The position numbers and the translations under genes were made by a program. Shown in pieces: positions 24,383 through 32,699 of a stretch of DNA of 35,115 nucleotides (its first letter is position 1; each line of letters begins with the position of its first letter). The notes below the pieces were generated by a model. It had not been told where the DNA came from and did no database searches. It saw only the letters and a program-made list of their open reading frames with translations. The stretch is from UBA3537 sp038106885 (lineage in GTDB: Bacteria > Bacteroidota > Bacteroidia > Flavobacteriales > Flavobacteriaceae): contig JAYNFX010000010.1 of NCBI GenBank assembly GCA_038106885.1, forward strand, positions 1 to 35,115, in the 5' to 3' direction.

Positions 24383-25576
24383 ATGAGTATAAGTATTACA
24401 AATATTAAAGGGGATCGTATGATTTGGGCTATAGTTGCTCTTCTTGCGATATTCTCTTTTTTACCTGTATATAGTGCAGCAAGTAATCTTGCCTACTCTG
24501 TTGGAGAAGGAAGGACATTTAGTTATTTTATTAAACATTTTATTCACCTTTTTTTAGGTTTTTCCATAATTTATGGAGTCCATAAAATCCCCTATACTTA
24601 TTTCAAGGGCTTAGTCATGATTATGTATCCTGTAGTAGTTATTTTATTGATTGTTACATTATTGCAAGGAACAACAATTGATGGCGCTAATGCCAGTCGA
24701 TGGATTAATGTTCCAGTTGTTGGGTTCACTTTTCAGCCTTCAACATTAGCAAGTTTGGTTTTAATGGTATTTGTAGCCAGATATTTATCAAAAAACAATT
24801 TTGAGGAGGTTTCATTTAAAAGTTCAATTTTGCCTCTATGGATACCAATACTATCAGTTTTACTTTTAATCTTACCGGCTAATTTTTCTACAACTGCATT
24901 GATTTTTGTAATGATTATGATGTTATCTTTTTTAGGAGGATATCCATTAAAATATTTGTGCTTAATAGCTGGTTCAGGAATTCTAATATTTATGTTTTTT
25001 ATAATGACAGTTAAAGCATTTCCTGATTTATTTCCAAACAGAGTAGACACATGGACTAGTCGTATTGAAAGTTTTTTAGGTGATGGTAATTCAAAAGAAG
25101 ATTATCAAATTGAAAAGGCAAAAATTGCAATCGCATCTGGTTATATTAATGGATTAGGACCTGGGAAAAGTATTCAAAAGAATTTTTTACCACAATCTTC
25201 TTCTGATTTTATTTTTGCAATTATAATTGAAGAATACGGATTATTTGGTGGCTTATTGTTGTTATTTCTTTATTTATTATTGTTGTTCAGGATAGTTATT
25301 GTTTCTCAAAAAGCAGATACAATTTTTGGTAAGTTGTTAACAGTTGGAGTAGGATTGCCAATTATATTTCAGGCTTTAGTTAATATGGGTGTGGCTGTTG
25401 AATTATTTCCAGTTACAGGGCAAACTCTTCCTTTGATTAGTAGTGGTGGAACTTCTATTTGGGTTACATGCTTGGCAATAGGAATAATATTAAGTGTTAG
25501 TGCAAAAAGAGAAGAAATTAAAAATGATTTTGAAGGCTCTCAAAACCCTTTAGAAATTTTAAGTGAAACAATTTAA
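24383..25576 (+). CDS. ftsW: SEDS-family peptidoglycan glycosyltransferase FtsW
   Basis: From the ATG at 24383 the product has 397 residues and begins MSISITNIKGDRMIW. The open frame extends 162 nt further upstream into murD, but that part is out of keeping with FtsW and would overlap murD, so it was dropped. About ten hydrophobic segments, WINVPVVGFTFQPSTLASL and the conserved LPQSSSDFIFAIIIEEYGL and TGQTLPLISSGGTSI motifs identify the SEDS family. FtsW polymerises septal glycan with its partner transpeptidase, whose gene is in this cluster. The stop shares one base with the murG ATG. Confidence 0.95.
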   Translation: MSISITNIKGDRMIWAIVALLAIFSFLPVYSAASNLAYSVGEGRTFSYFIKHFIHLFLGFSIIYGVHKIPYTYFKGLVMIMYPVVVILLIVTLLQGTTIDGANASRWINVPVVGFTFQPSTLASLVLMVFVARYLSKNNFEEVSFKSSILPLWIPILSVLLLILPANFSTTALIFVMIMMLSFLGGYPLKYLCLIAGSGILIFMFFIMTVKAFPDLFPNRVDTWTSRIESFLGDGNSKEDYQIEKAKIAIASGYINGLGPGKSIQKNFLPQSSSDFIFAIIIEEYGLFGGLLLLFLYLLLLFRIVIVSQKADTIFGKLLTVGVGLPIIFQALVNMGVAVELFPVTGQTLPLISSGGTSIWVTCLAIGIILSVSAKREEIKNDFEGSQNPLEILSETI

Positions 25577-26670
25577 TGGAAAATTATAGTATAATTATTT
25601 CAGGTGGAGGAACAGGAGGTCATATTTATCCTGCTTTGTCTATTGCCAAAGGACTAAAAACTAGTTTTCCAAAAATGAAATTTTTATTTGTAGGGGCAAA
25701 AGGTAGAATGGAAATGGAAAAAGTTCCAAAGGCAGGATTTTCAATTGTTGGACTATGGATTTCAGGATTTGATAGGTTTAATAAGTTTAAAAATATTTTA
25801 CTGCCAATAAAGTTGTTAATTAGCTTGTTACAATCATTATTCATTTTAAAAAGATTTAAACCTAATGTTGTGATTGGAACAGGGGGATTTGCCAGTGGAC
25901 CGTTGCTTTACATTGCTTCAATATTTAGGGTTCCAATTCTTATACAAGAACAAAATTCTTATCCTGGAATAACTAATCGATTATTGGGCAATAAGGCACA
26001 ATCAATTTGTGTAGCTTATCCTGGTTTATCTAAGTTTTTTCCTGCTGAAAAAATTAATTTAACAGGAAATCCAGTTCGCCAAGATCTATTCAATGTTGAC
26101 GAAAAAAGATTAGATGGTAAATTATATTTTAATCAAAACATAAAAATTGAAACTCTCTTAATCCTTGGGGGTAGTTTGGGTTCAAAGAGGATTAATGAGC
26201 TGGTTGAAAAACAACTAGATTTTTTTAAAGCAAATAATATTCAATTAATTTGGCAATGTGGTAGTTTATATTTCGATCAGTATAAGAGTTATCAAGATAA
26301 GGATCTTGTTTATATAACTCCATATATTAAACGTATGGATTTGGCTTATGCTGCTTCTGATTTTATAATATCAAGATCTGGAGCTAGTTCTGTTTCTGAA
26401 CTATGTATTATTGGTAAGCCAGTAATTTTTATACCATCCCCAAACGTTTCAGAGGATCATCAGACTATAAATGCAAGAATGATTGCAGATAAAAAAGCAG
26501 CCTTAATTATTGAGGAAAAAAGCTTAAATAATGATTTTGAAAAATGTTTTTCAAAACTTTTGAATTCGAAAAATCTCCAAATTACACTATCGAATAATAT
26601 TAAAAAACTAGCAAAACCATTGGCTACTGAAAAGATTATTAATGAAATTAAAACCCTTTTAAAAGGATGA
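25576..26670 (+). CDS. murG: UDP-GlcNAc:lipid I GlcNAc transferase
   Basis: MurG converts lipid I to lipid II at the cytoplasmic face of the membrane. The 364 residues form a GT-B enzyme with the N-terminal glycine-rich loop SGGGTGGHIYPALSIAKG (about 9-26), VIGTGGFASGPLLYIA, QEQNSYPGITNRLLG, GNPVRQDLF, the nucleotide-binding LGGSLGSKRIN and the UDP-GlcNAc site SRSGASSVSELCIIGKP. Overlaps of 1 nt with ftsW and 4 nt with murC imply coupled translation. Confidence 0.97.
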   Translation: MENYSIIISGGGTGGHIYPALSIAKGLKTSFPKMKFLFVGAKGRMEMEKVPKAGFSIVGLWISGFDRFNKFKNILLPIKLLISLLQSLFILKRFKPNVVIGTGGFASGPLLYIASIFRVPILIQEQNSYPGITNRLLGNKAQSICVAYPGLSKFFPAEKINLTGNPVRQDLFNVDEKRLDGKLYFNQNIKIETLLILGGSLGSKRINELVEKQLDFFKANNIQLIWQCGSLYFDQYKSYQDKDLVYITPYIKRMDLAYAASDFIISRSGASSVSELCIIGKPVIFIPSPNVSEDHQTINARMIADKKAALIIEEKSLNNDFEKCFSKLLNSKNLQITLSNNIKKLAKPLATEKIINEIKTLLKG

Positions 26671-28016
26671 ATTTAGATTCAATTAGAAAAATATATTTTA
26701 TTGGTATCGGAGGAATCGGGATGAGCGCTCTTGCCAAATATTTTTTTAATAAAAACCTCATTGTTTCAGGATATGACAAAACTCAAACAAATATTACAGA
26801 TTCTTTAATTTCATTAGGAATTAAAATAGTTTTTAAAGATAGTAATGACCTAATTGATAAAGAATTTCTAGATTCAAAAGACACATTAGTTGTTGTTACA
26901 CCAGCAATTCCCATTACAAATAAAATTTTAAATTATTTTAAATCTTCTGGATTTAAAGTGATGAAAAGAGCAGAAGTTTTAGGATTGATTACAAATAATT
27001 CTAAATGTTTAGCAATTGCTGGGACTCATGGGAAAACAACAACTACTGCAATTTTGACTCATTTAATGTTTGAATGTGATCAAAAATTCACATCTTTTAT
27101 AGGAGGAATTTCTGAAAACTATAATTCTAATTTCATTGATAATGGGCACGAATATACTATTGTAGAAGCTGATGAATATGATAGGTCTTTCCTTTGTTTG
27201 GCACCGGATATTGCTTGTATTACCTCTATTGATGCTGATCATTTAGATATTTATGGCGATGAATCAAATTTGAATAATGCCTTTTCAGAATTTTCTAATC
27301 TCATTCCATCAAAAAATAAATTATTTGTTCATTCTAATATTGATTTTCCAGGTATCAGTTACGGAATTAATACATCTTCAGATTATTGTGCTCAAAATAT
27401 ATCAATTGAAAATGGAGTATATAATTTTGATTTAAAGGCTCCAAATACAATTTTCAAAGGTTTAAAATTTTCAATTCCTGGAAAACATAACCTTTCTAAT
27501 GCGGTTGCTGCTTTTGCAATGGCTTTAGAATCCGGATGTAATGAAATTAATTTAAGATCTGCACTCGAAACTTACAAAGGAGTTAAGCGCAGATTTAGTT
27601 ATAAGTTAAAAACTGATGACCTTATTTTTATTGATGATTATGCTCATCATCCAAAAGAAATTGACGTAGTTTGGGAAGCTGTTAATGAAATCTATCCTAA
27701 TAAAAAAACTACTGCCGTTTTTCAACCTCACTTGTATAGCAGAACCAAAGATTTTGCAGATGATTTTGCAGTTTCATTATCTAAGTTTGATACTGTTTTA
27801 TTGTTGGATATTTACCCAGCTAGAGAAATACCAATTCATGGGGTTACTTCGACCTGGTTACTTGAAAAAATTACTTCAAGGAGAAAAAAATTAGTAACAA
27901 AAGATAATTTATTTAAAGCGATAATAGCTGAAGATAATCCTATACTTATAACAATGGGAGCTGGGGATATTGAAGTTGAAGTAGACAAACTAACAAAAAA
28001 CTTATTGTATGGTTAA
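26667..28016 (+). CDS. murC: UDP-N-acetylmuramate--L-alanine ligase
   Basis: MurC adds the first amino acid (L-alanine) to UDP-MurNAc. The 449-residue Mur ligase shows the Rossmann start YFIGIGGIGMSALAKYF, the ATP loop AGTHGKTTTTAILTHL (118-133), EADEYDRSFL, SIDADHLDIYGD, and C-terminal DDYAHHPKEI and FQPHLYSRTKDF. It overlaps murG by 4 nt and ftsQ by 8 nt. Confidence 0.97.
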   Translation: MNLDSIRKIYFIGIGGIGMSALAKYFFNKNLIVSGYDKTQTNITDSLISLGIKIVFKDSNDLIDKEFLDSKDTLVVVTPAIPITNKILNYFKSSGFKVMKRAEVLGLITNNSKCLAIAGTHGKTTTTAILTHLMFECDQKFTSFIGGISENYNSNFIDNGHEYTIVEADEYDRSFLCLAPDIACITSIDADHLDIYGDESNLNNAFSEFSNLIPSKNKLFVHSNIDFPGISYGINTSSDYCAQNISIENGVYNFDLKAPNTIFKGLKFSIPGKHNLSNAVAAFAMALESGCNEINLRSALETYKGVKRRFSYKLKTDDLIFIDDYAHHPKEIDVVWEAVNEIYPNKKTTAVFQPHLYSRTKDFADDFAVSLSKFDTVLLLDIYPAREIPIHGVTSTWLLEKITSRRKKLVTKDNLFKAIIAEDNPILITMGAGDIEVEVDKLTKNLLYG

Positions 28017-28728
28017 ATACATCAATAGCATAAAAATTATAATTGTTCTGGCTGTGGTTTCAATATTTTTTGCATTTTCTTCAAGCCAAAATAATGCAAA
28101 ACCTATCAGCGAAGTTGAGGTTAGTTTTATTGGTGATAATAATCTTTTTATTAGCAAAACCAAAGTTGATAAGTTGTTAATACAAAATAATGATTATATA
28201 AAATGTGTTTCTAAAGATATTCTAGATTTGAAAGCTTTGGAAAATAAGTTATCGTCTCATGATATGATTGAAAATTCAGAAGTATATATTTCAATAAATG
28301 GGATATTAAAAATTGATATTAAGCAACGTAATCCTTATGCTAGAGTTATTTCAGATTCCTCATTTTATATTGATAATAATGGAACAAAAATGCCTTTATC
28401 GGATAACTATAGTGCACGAGTTTTATTAGTTCATGGTTTAAATGACGAATCAAATATTGATTATGTTTTCAAATTAATAAAAACTATAAGAGATGATGAG
28501 TTTTTAAACTTAAATGTTACTGATATTTTGATTAATAAAAGCGATATAAGCTTAAGGGTTAGGAATTGTAATTTTGAAGTTTTGGTGGGGGATTTAAATA
28601 ATTTAGAAACAAAAATTAAAAATTTTAAGGCTTTTTATCAAAAAGCGTATAGAGATAAAATATTAAACAATTACAAAAAAGTGAATTTGCAATTCAATAA
28701 TCAAATTGTTTGCACTAAATATATATAA
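28009..28728 (+). CDS. ftsQ: FtsQ/DivIB-like cell division protein
   Basis: The 239-residue protein has a short cytoplasmic N-terminus, one membrane segment (about 9-26, IKIIIVLAVVSIFFAFSS) and an extracytoplasmic region. The part after the anchor (EVEVSFIGDNNLFISKTKVD) looks like a POTRA domain, and IDIKQRNPYARVISDSSFYIDNNG matches the beta-domain segment of FtsQ proteins. FtsQ links FtsL and its partner to the divisome. The identification rests on moderate sequence resemblance plus position between murC and ftsA. The 8-nt overlap with murC suggests translational coupling. Confidence 0.88.
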   Translation: MVKYINSIKIIIVLAVVSIFFAFSSSQNNAKPISEVEVSFIGDNNLFISKTKVDKLLIQNNDYIKCVSKDILDLKALENKLSSHDMIENSEVYISINGILKIDIKQRNPYARVISDSSFYIDNNGTKMPLSDNYSARVLLVHGLNDESNIDYVFKLIKTIRDDEFLNLNVTDILINKSDISLRVRNCNFEVLVGDLNNLETKIKNFKAFYQKAYRDKILNNYKKVNLQFNNQIVCTKYI

Positions 28729-28730
28729 GC

Positions 28731-30035
28731 ATGGAAAATCAAAATATAGCAGTTGGTTTAGATATTGGAACTACAAAAATTGTTGCTATGATTGGATGTA
28801 AAAACCAATATGGTAAATTAGAAACAATAGGAGTAGGTAAATCTAAAAGTTTGGGTGTTCATAGGGGAGTAGTCAATAATATAACTCAAACTATTCAATC
28901 AATTCAACAAGCAGTTTCTCAAGCAGAGGCCGTTTCAAATGTTAAAATTGATGAAGTCACAGTTGGTATTGCAGGACAACACATCAGAAGTCTCCAACAC
29001 AGCGATTATATAACAAGATCAAATGCAGAGCAAGTAATTAATGAGGATGATATTGATCGCTTAATTAATCAGGTGCACAAACTAGTTATGTTACCTGGAG
29101 AGGAAATTATACATGTTTTACCACAAGATTATAAAGTTGATGGTCAAGCCGAAATCAAGGAACCAATTGGTATGTACGGTGAAAGATTAGAAGCAAATTT
29201 TCATGTGGTTGTAGGCCAGGTTTCCTCAATCAGAAATATAGGAAGGTGCATCCAAACAGCTGGATTAGGATTAGGAGGTATAACCCTTGAGCCTTTAGCT
29301 TCAGCTAAAGCGGTTTTAAGTCATGAAGAAAAAGAAGCTGGAGTTGCTTTGATTGACATTGGTGGAGGTACAACAGACTTAGCAGTTTTCAAAGATGGTA
29401 TAATTCGCCACACAGCTGTTATCCCATTTGGTGGTAATATAATCACTGAGGATATAAAAGAGGGGTGTTCAATAATTGAAAAGCAAGCCGAACTTTTAAA
29501 GATAAAATTTGGATCTGCTTGGCCAGGTGAAAATAAGGATAATGAAATAGTTTCGATTCCAGGTTTAAGAGGAAGAGACCCTAAGGAAATTACTTTAAAA
29601 AACTTGTCTAAAATTATTCATGCTAGAGTTGTAGAAATAATTGAACAGGTTTATTTGGAAATAAAAAATTACGGGCATGAGGAACCAAAGAAAAAATTAA
29701 TCGCAGGAATTGTCCTTACTGGAGGAGGAAGTCAATTAAACCATCTCAAACAATTAGTTGAATATATTACAGGTATGGATACTAGAGTTGGGTATCCCAA
29801 CGAGCACTTAGCAGGGGATAGTGATAGCGATATTACAAGTCCATTATATGCTACAGCAGTAGGTCTTGTTTTAGATGGTTTAGAGCGTAAATATAAACAA
29901 CCAGTAATAGATAAGTCAGACGAAAATGAAGAAGATACTGAAGAAAATACTGAAAATAAAACAAATATTAAACCCAAGGGTTTTTTAGAGAAACTCACAG
30001 AACGTGTAAAAGAATTTTTAGAAAATGCAGAATAA
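28731..30035 (+). CDS. ftsA: Cell division protein FtsA
   Basis: FtsA is an actin-like ATPase that tethers FtsZ to the membrane. The 434 residues include the phosphate-1 loop GLDIGTTKIVAMIG (9-22), the SHS2-domain region (about 85-165, LPQDYKVDGQAEIKEPIGMYG), ALIDIGGGTTDLAVF and GIVLTGGGSQL. After an acidic linker (DENEEDTEENTE) the protein ends in KGFLEKLTERVKEFLENAE, an amphipathic helix expected to insert in the membrane. It lies 21 nt before ftsZ. Confidence 0.97.
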   Translation: MENQNIAVGLDIGTTKIVAMIGCKNQYGKLETIGVGKSKSLGVHRGVVNNITQTIQSIQQAVSQAEAVSNVKIDEVTVGIAGQHIRSLQHSDYITRSNAEQVINEDDIDRLINQVHKLVMLPGEEIIHVLPQDYKVDGQAEIKEPIGMYGERLEANFHVVVGQVSSIRNIGRCIQTAGLGLGGITLEPLASAKAVLSHEEKEAGVALIDIGGGTTDLAVFKDGIIRHTAVIPFGGNIITEDIKEGCSIIEKQAELLKIKFGSAWPGENKDNEIVSIPGLRGRDPKEITLKNLSKIIHARVVEIIEQVYLEIKNYGHEEPKKKLIAGIVLTGGGSQLNHLKQLVEYITGMDTRVGYPNEHLAGDSDSDITSPLYATAVGLVLDGLERKYKQPVIDKSDENEEDTEENTENKTNIKPKGFLEKLTERVKEFLENAE

Positions 30036-30056
30036 CCAACAATTAAATAAATAAAT

Positions 30057-31964
30057 ATGAGCAGCAATAATGATTTTGGAATTCAATTTGATTTACCAAA
30101 AAACCAATCGAATGTTATTAAAGTTATAGGAGTTGGAGGAGGAGGAAGTAATGCAATAAATCACATGTTTAATCAAGGAATTAAAGGTGTTGATTTTGTA
30201 ATATGTAATACTGATTCTCAAGCTTTGAATAGCAGCGGAGTACCTAATAAAATTCAACTTGGAGTTAACCTGACTGAAGGTCTAGGAGCTGGTGCAAATC
30301 CTGAAATTGGAGAAAAAGCAGCAATCGAAAGTTTGGATGAGATAAAAGCCATGTTGAATTCAAACACTAAAATGGTTTTTATTACTGCAGGAATGGGAGG
30401 AGGAACAGGTACAGGTGCTGCTCCAATTATTGCCAAAATGGCAATGGAATTAGATATTCTTACTGTTGGTATTGTCACTACTCCGTTTCAATTTGAAGGA
30501 AAAATTCGAAACTCACAGGCTCACTCTGGAATTGAAAAATTTAGGAATGTAGTTGATTCATTAGTTGTAATTAACAATAATAAACTTCGCGAGGTTTATG
30601 GAAATTTAGGCTTCAAGGCTGGATTTTCTAAAGCTGATGAAGTGCTTTCCACTGCTGCTCGTGGTATTGCAGAAGTTATAACTCATCACTACACACAAAA
30701 TATTGATTTACGAGACGCAAAGACTGTTTTAAGTAACAGCGGAACAGCAATTATGGGAGCCTCAACTGCAGTTGGTGAAAATAGAGCAAAAAAAGCAATT
30801 ACTAATGCCTTAGATTCTCCTTTGTTAAACGATAATAAAATTTCTGGTGCAAAGAATGTTTTATTATTAATAGTTTCTGGATCACAAGAAATTACAATTG
30901 ATGAAATTGGAGAGATTAATGATCATATTCAAGCCGAGGCAGGTCACGTTGCCAATATAATAATGGGTGTAGGCGAGGATGAGGCGTTAGGTGAATCTAT
31001 TTCAGTTACAATAATTGCTACTGGATTTGATGTTAACCAACAAAATAATATCAATAATATTGAACCAATTAAAGTGGTACATGCACTTGATGAAGAAAAA
31101 TTAATAACTCAAGACTTAATAGAAAATGATATTAAATCTAATGAACCTATTGATGATGAAATTTTCGAATCTAAAGTCTATGATTTAGTTGAAGATATTG
31201 AAAAATCAAATACAGATGTTATGGATTTAATACCAACAACTGAAGATATTAAATCTATAGATGTCTATTTTGATGAGTCATTTGAGCTAATTGATAGTGA
31301 TGATTTTATAATTAATGAAGTCAATATTTCTCAAGACGAAATAAATGATCAAAATATTGAAGAACAAACTGTTTTAACATTTGATTTACCAATTTCTAAT
31401 TCAAAAGATCAAAGGGATGAAACTAAAGATTTTGAAGTCTTTAAGCTCGAAGATAATATTAATGATATTGAAGTTGATGATTATATTGAACTTATAGCTG
31501 TTTCTGAATCGTCACCTGCCGGTGAAGAAACTTATACTATTAATGATCACATTGTTATTGAACAAACTGATGACAAATTTGAAGGACAATCGAAAATAGA
31601 AGTAGTTGAGCCAGAAATTGAGGTTGATAAAGAGCTAATTTTAAAGAAAGTAACTGTTAAGGAAAGACAAGTATCTTCTGAGCCTTCTGAAACAGTTAAC
31701 CCTTTTGATAATCCAATTTCTAAGACATTAAGAGATCGTGCAGATGAAAGACGTAAAAAAATGAAAGCATTTAACTACAAGTTCAATACATCTAAAATTG
31801 ACGAATATGAAAAGGAACCTGCATATAAGAGACAAGGAATTGAATTAAGTAATTCAAACTCAAAGGCTGAAAATCAGGTTTCTAGAACATCGATTTCATA
31901 TGACGAAAATGATGATATTCAAGTACGCTCGAATAATTCTTTTTTGCATGATAATGTTGATTAA
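30057..31964 (+). CDS. ftsZ: Cell division protein FtsZ, long-linker form
   Basis: FtsZ is the tubulin-like GTPase that forms the division ring. The GTPase domain (about 19-340) has IGVGGGGSNAINHMF, the tubulin signature GMGGGTGTGAAPIIA (112-126), and NTDSQAL. The protein is 635 residues, far longer than the about 380-400 of E. coli or B. subtilis. The extra part is an acidic low-complexity linker (about 345-545) and a basic block (KTLRDRADERRKKMKAFNYKF). A short C-terminal peptide, VRSNNSFLHDNVD, replaces the usual FtsA/ZipA-binding motif and is typical of Flavobacteriia. It is the last gene of the cluster; yqeY starts 30 nt later. Confidence 0.96.
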   Translation: MSSNNDFGIQFDLPKNQSNVIKVIGVGGGGSNAINHMFNQGIKGVDFVICNTDSQALNSSGVPNKIQLGVNLTEGLGAGANPEIGEKAAIESLDEIKAMLNSNTKMVFITAGMGGGTGTGAAPIIAKMAMELDILTVGIVTTPFQFEGKIRNSQAHSGIEKFRNVVDSLVVINNNKLREVYGNLGFKAGFSKADEVLSTAARGIAEVITHHYTQNIDLRDAKTVLSNSGTAIMGASTAVGENRAKKAITNALDSPLLNDNKISGAKNVLLLIVSGSQEITIDEIGEINDHIQAEAGHVANIIMGVGEDEALGESISVTIIATGFDVNQQNNINNIEPIKVVHALDEEKLITQDLIENDIKSNEPIDDEIFESKVYDLVEDIEKSNTDVMDLIPTTEDIKSIDVYFDESFELIDSDDFIINEVNISQDEINDQNIEEQTVLTFDLPISNSKDQRDETKDFEVFKLEDNINDIEVDDYIELIAVSESSPAGEETYTINDHIVIEQTDDKFEGQSKIEVVEPEIEVDKELILKKVTVKERQVSSEPSETVNPFDNPISKTLRDRADERRKKMKAFNYKFNTSKIDEYEKEPAYKRQGIELSNSNSKAENQVSRTSISYDENDDIQVRSNNSFLHDNVD

Positions 31965-31994
31965 TATATGTAATTATTAAACTAAATTAAATTT

Positions 31995-32447
31995 ATGAGT
32001 TTACAAGAATCAGTAATGGATGCAATTAAGACTGCAATGAAGTCAAAAGACACAACTGCTTTAACTGCTCTAAGATCAATAAAATCAGCAATTATATTAC
32101 TTAAAACACAAGTTGCATCAAACACCCAAATTTCTTATTCTGATGAAATTAAATTATTACAGAAGTTAGTTAAACAAAGAAACGACAGCGCTGATATATA
32201 CATCAAACAAAATCGTCCTGATTTGGCAGCTCCAGAGATTGAAGAGGCAAAAATAATAAGCCAATTTTTACCTGAAATGTTATCAGAAGCAGAAGTAGAA
32301 GATTATGTAAAGAAGGCAATTGGTGACTTAGGGGCAAACAGCATGAAAGATATGGGAAAAGTTATGGGGTTTTTAAGCCAAGAGTTGTCAGGTAAAACTG
32401 ATGGTAAAACTATTTCAACATTAGTAAAGAAACATTTAATGTCTTAA
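31995..32447 (+). CDS. GatB/YqeY domain-containing protein
   Basis: The 150-residue protein is a stand-alone YqeY-type protein related to the C-terminal domain of GatB, the tRNA-dependent amidotransferase subunit. Seen are the N-terminal helix SLQESVMDAIKTAMKSKD, ALRSIKSAIILLKTQ, LVKQRNDSADIYIKQNRPDLA and SQFLPEMLSEAEVEDYVKKAI, ending with MKDMGKVMGFLSQELSGKTDGK. A tRNA-related role is suggested by the domain, but its function is not established. It follows ftsZ by 30 nt and a tRNA gene follows it by 7 nt. Confidence 0.92.
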   Translation: MSLQESVMDAIKTAMKSKDTTALTALRSIKSAIILLKTQVASNTQISYSDEIKLLQKLVKQRNDSADIYIKQNRPDLAAPEIEEAKIISQFLPEMLSEAEVEDYVKKAIGDLGANSMKDMGKVMGFLSQELSGKTDGKTISTLVKKHLMS

Positions 32448-32454
32448 TAAATAG

Positions 32455-32528
32455 GGCTGCGTAGCTCAATTGGATAGAGCACTGGATTTCGGCTCCAGCG
32501 GTTGTAGGTTCGACTCCTGTCGCAGTCA
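32455..32528 (+). tRNA. tRNA-Arg (anticodon UCG)
   Basis: This 74-nt sequence folds as a full cloverleaf. The acceptor stem is GGCTGCG with CGCAGTC (one G-T pair), the D stem is GCTC/GAGC, the anticodon stem is CTGGA/TCCAG with loop TTTCGGC, and the T arm is GTAGG-TTCGACT-CCTGT. The anticodon TCG reads CGA-type arginine codons. The discriminator base is A and CCA is not encoded (CT follows). It begins only 7 nt after the yqeY stop, so it is probably processed from a shared transcript, and a terminator lies 6 nt beyond it. Confidence 0.95.
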
Positions 32529-32534
32529 CTAAAT

Positions 32535-32571
32535 TGGAGAATTGATTCACAGGAATTGGTTCTCCATTTTT
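32535..32571 (+). terminator. Terminator after tRNA-Arg
   Basis: TGGAGAA (32535-32541) pairs with TTCTCCA (32560-32566), and inside the loop ATTC pairs with GAAT around ACAG. A five-T run follows (32567-32571). It probably ends the yqeY-tRNA transcript and possibly readthrough from the dcw cluster. Confidence 0.75.
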
Positions 32572-32647
32572 CATGTTTGAGATTTCCTTCGACAAAATTG
32601 ATACAGCCTATTGGAAACAACTATCATAATATTATATAAAACATAAA

Positions 32648-32677
32648 TAAGCCTCCAGTAAAATAACTGAAGGCTTA
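32648..32677 (-). terminator. Terminator of the lipoprotein gene
   Basis: A 12-position stem with one C-A mismatch (32648-32659 against 32666-32677) encloses a 6-nt loop. It lies 22 nt downstream of the lipoprotein stop on the minus strand and is followed there by a T-rich stretch. The plus strand after the stem is less T-rich, so the main direction is taken as minus. Confidence 0.65.
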
Positions 32678-32699
32678 CAATAATTTAAGTTAGGTTTTC

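Noticed and set aside
29732..30067. 111-codon minus-strand reading frame over the ftsA 3' end
   Set aside because: It is antisense to the ftsA C-terminal domain and the Ser-rich run is just the complement of the acidic linker codons.
32410..32595. Small minus-strand reading frame of 61 codons across the tRNA-Arg
   Set aside because: It is the antisense of the tRNA and its terminator; the translated PTTAGAEIQ-type stretch is a familiar artefact of reading a tRNA backwards.
32572..32699. Possible remnant of an integrated element between tRNA-Arg and the lipoprotein
   Set aside because: No integrase fragment, no repeat of the tRNA 3' end and no coding remnant was seen; only terminator hairpins are present.
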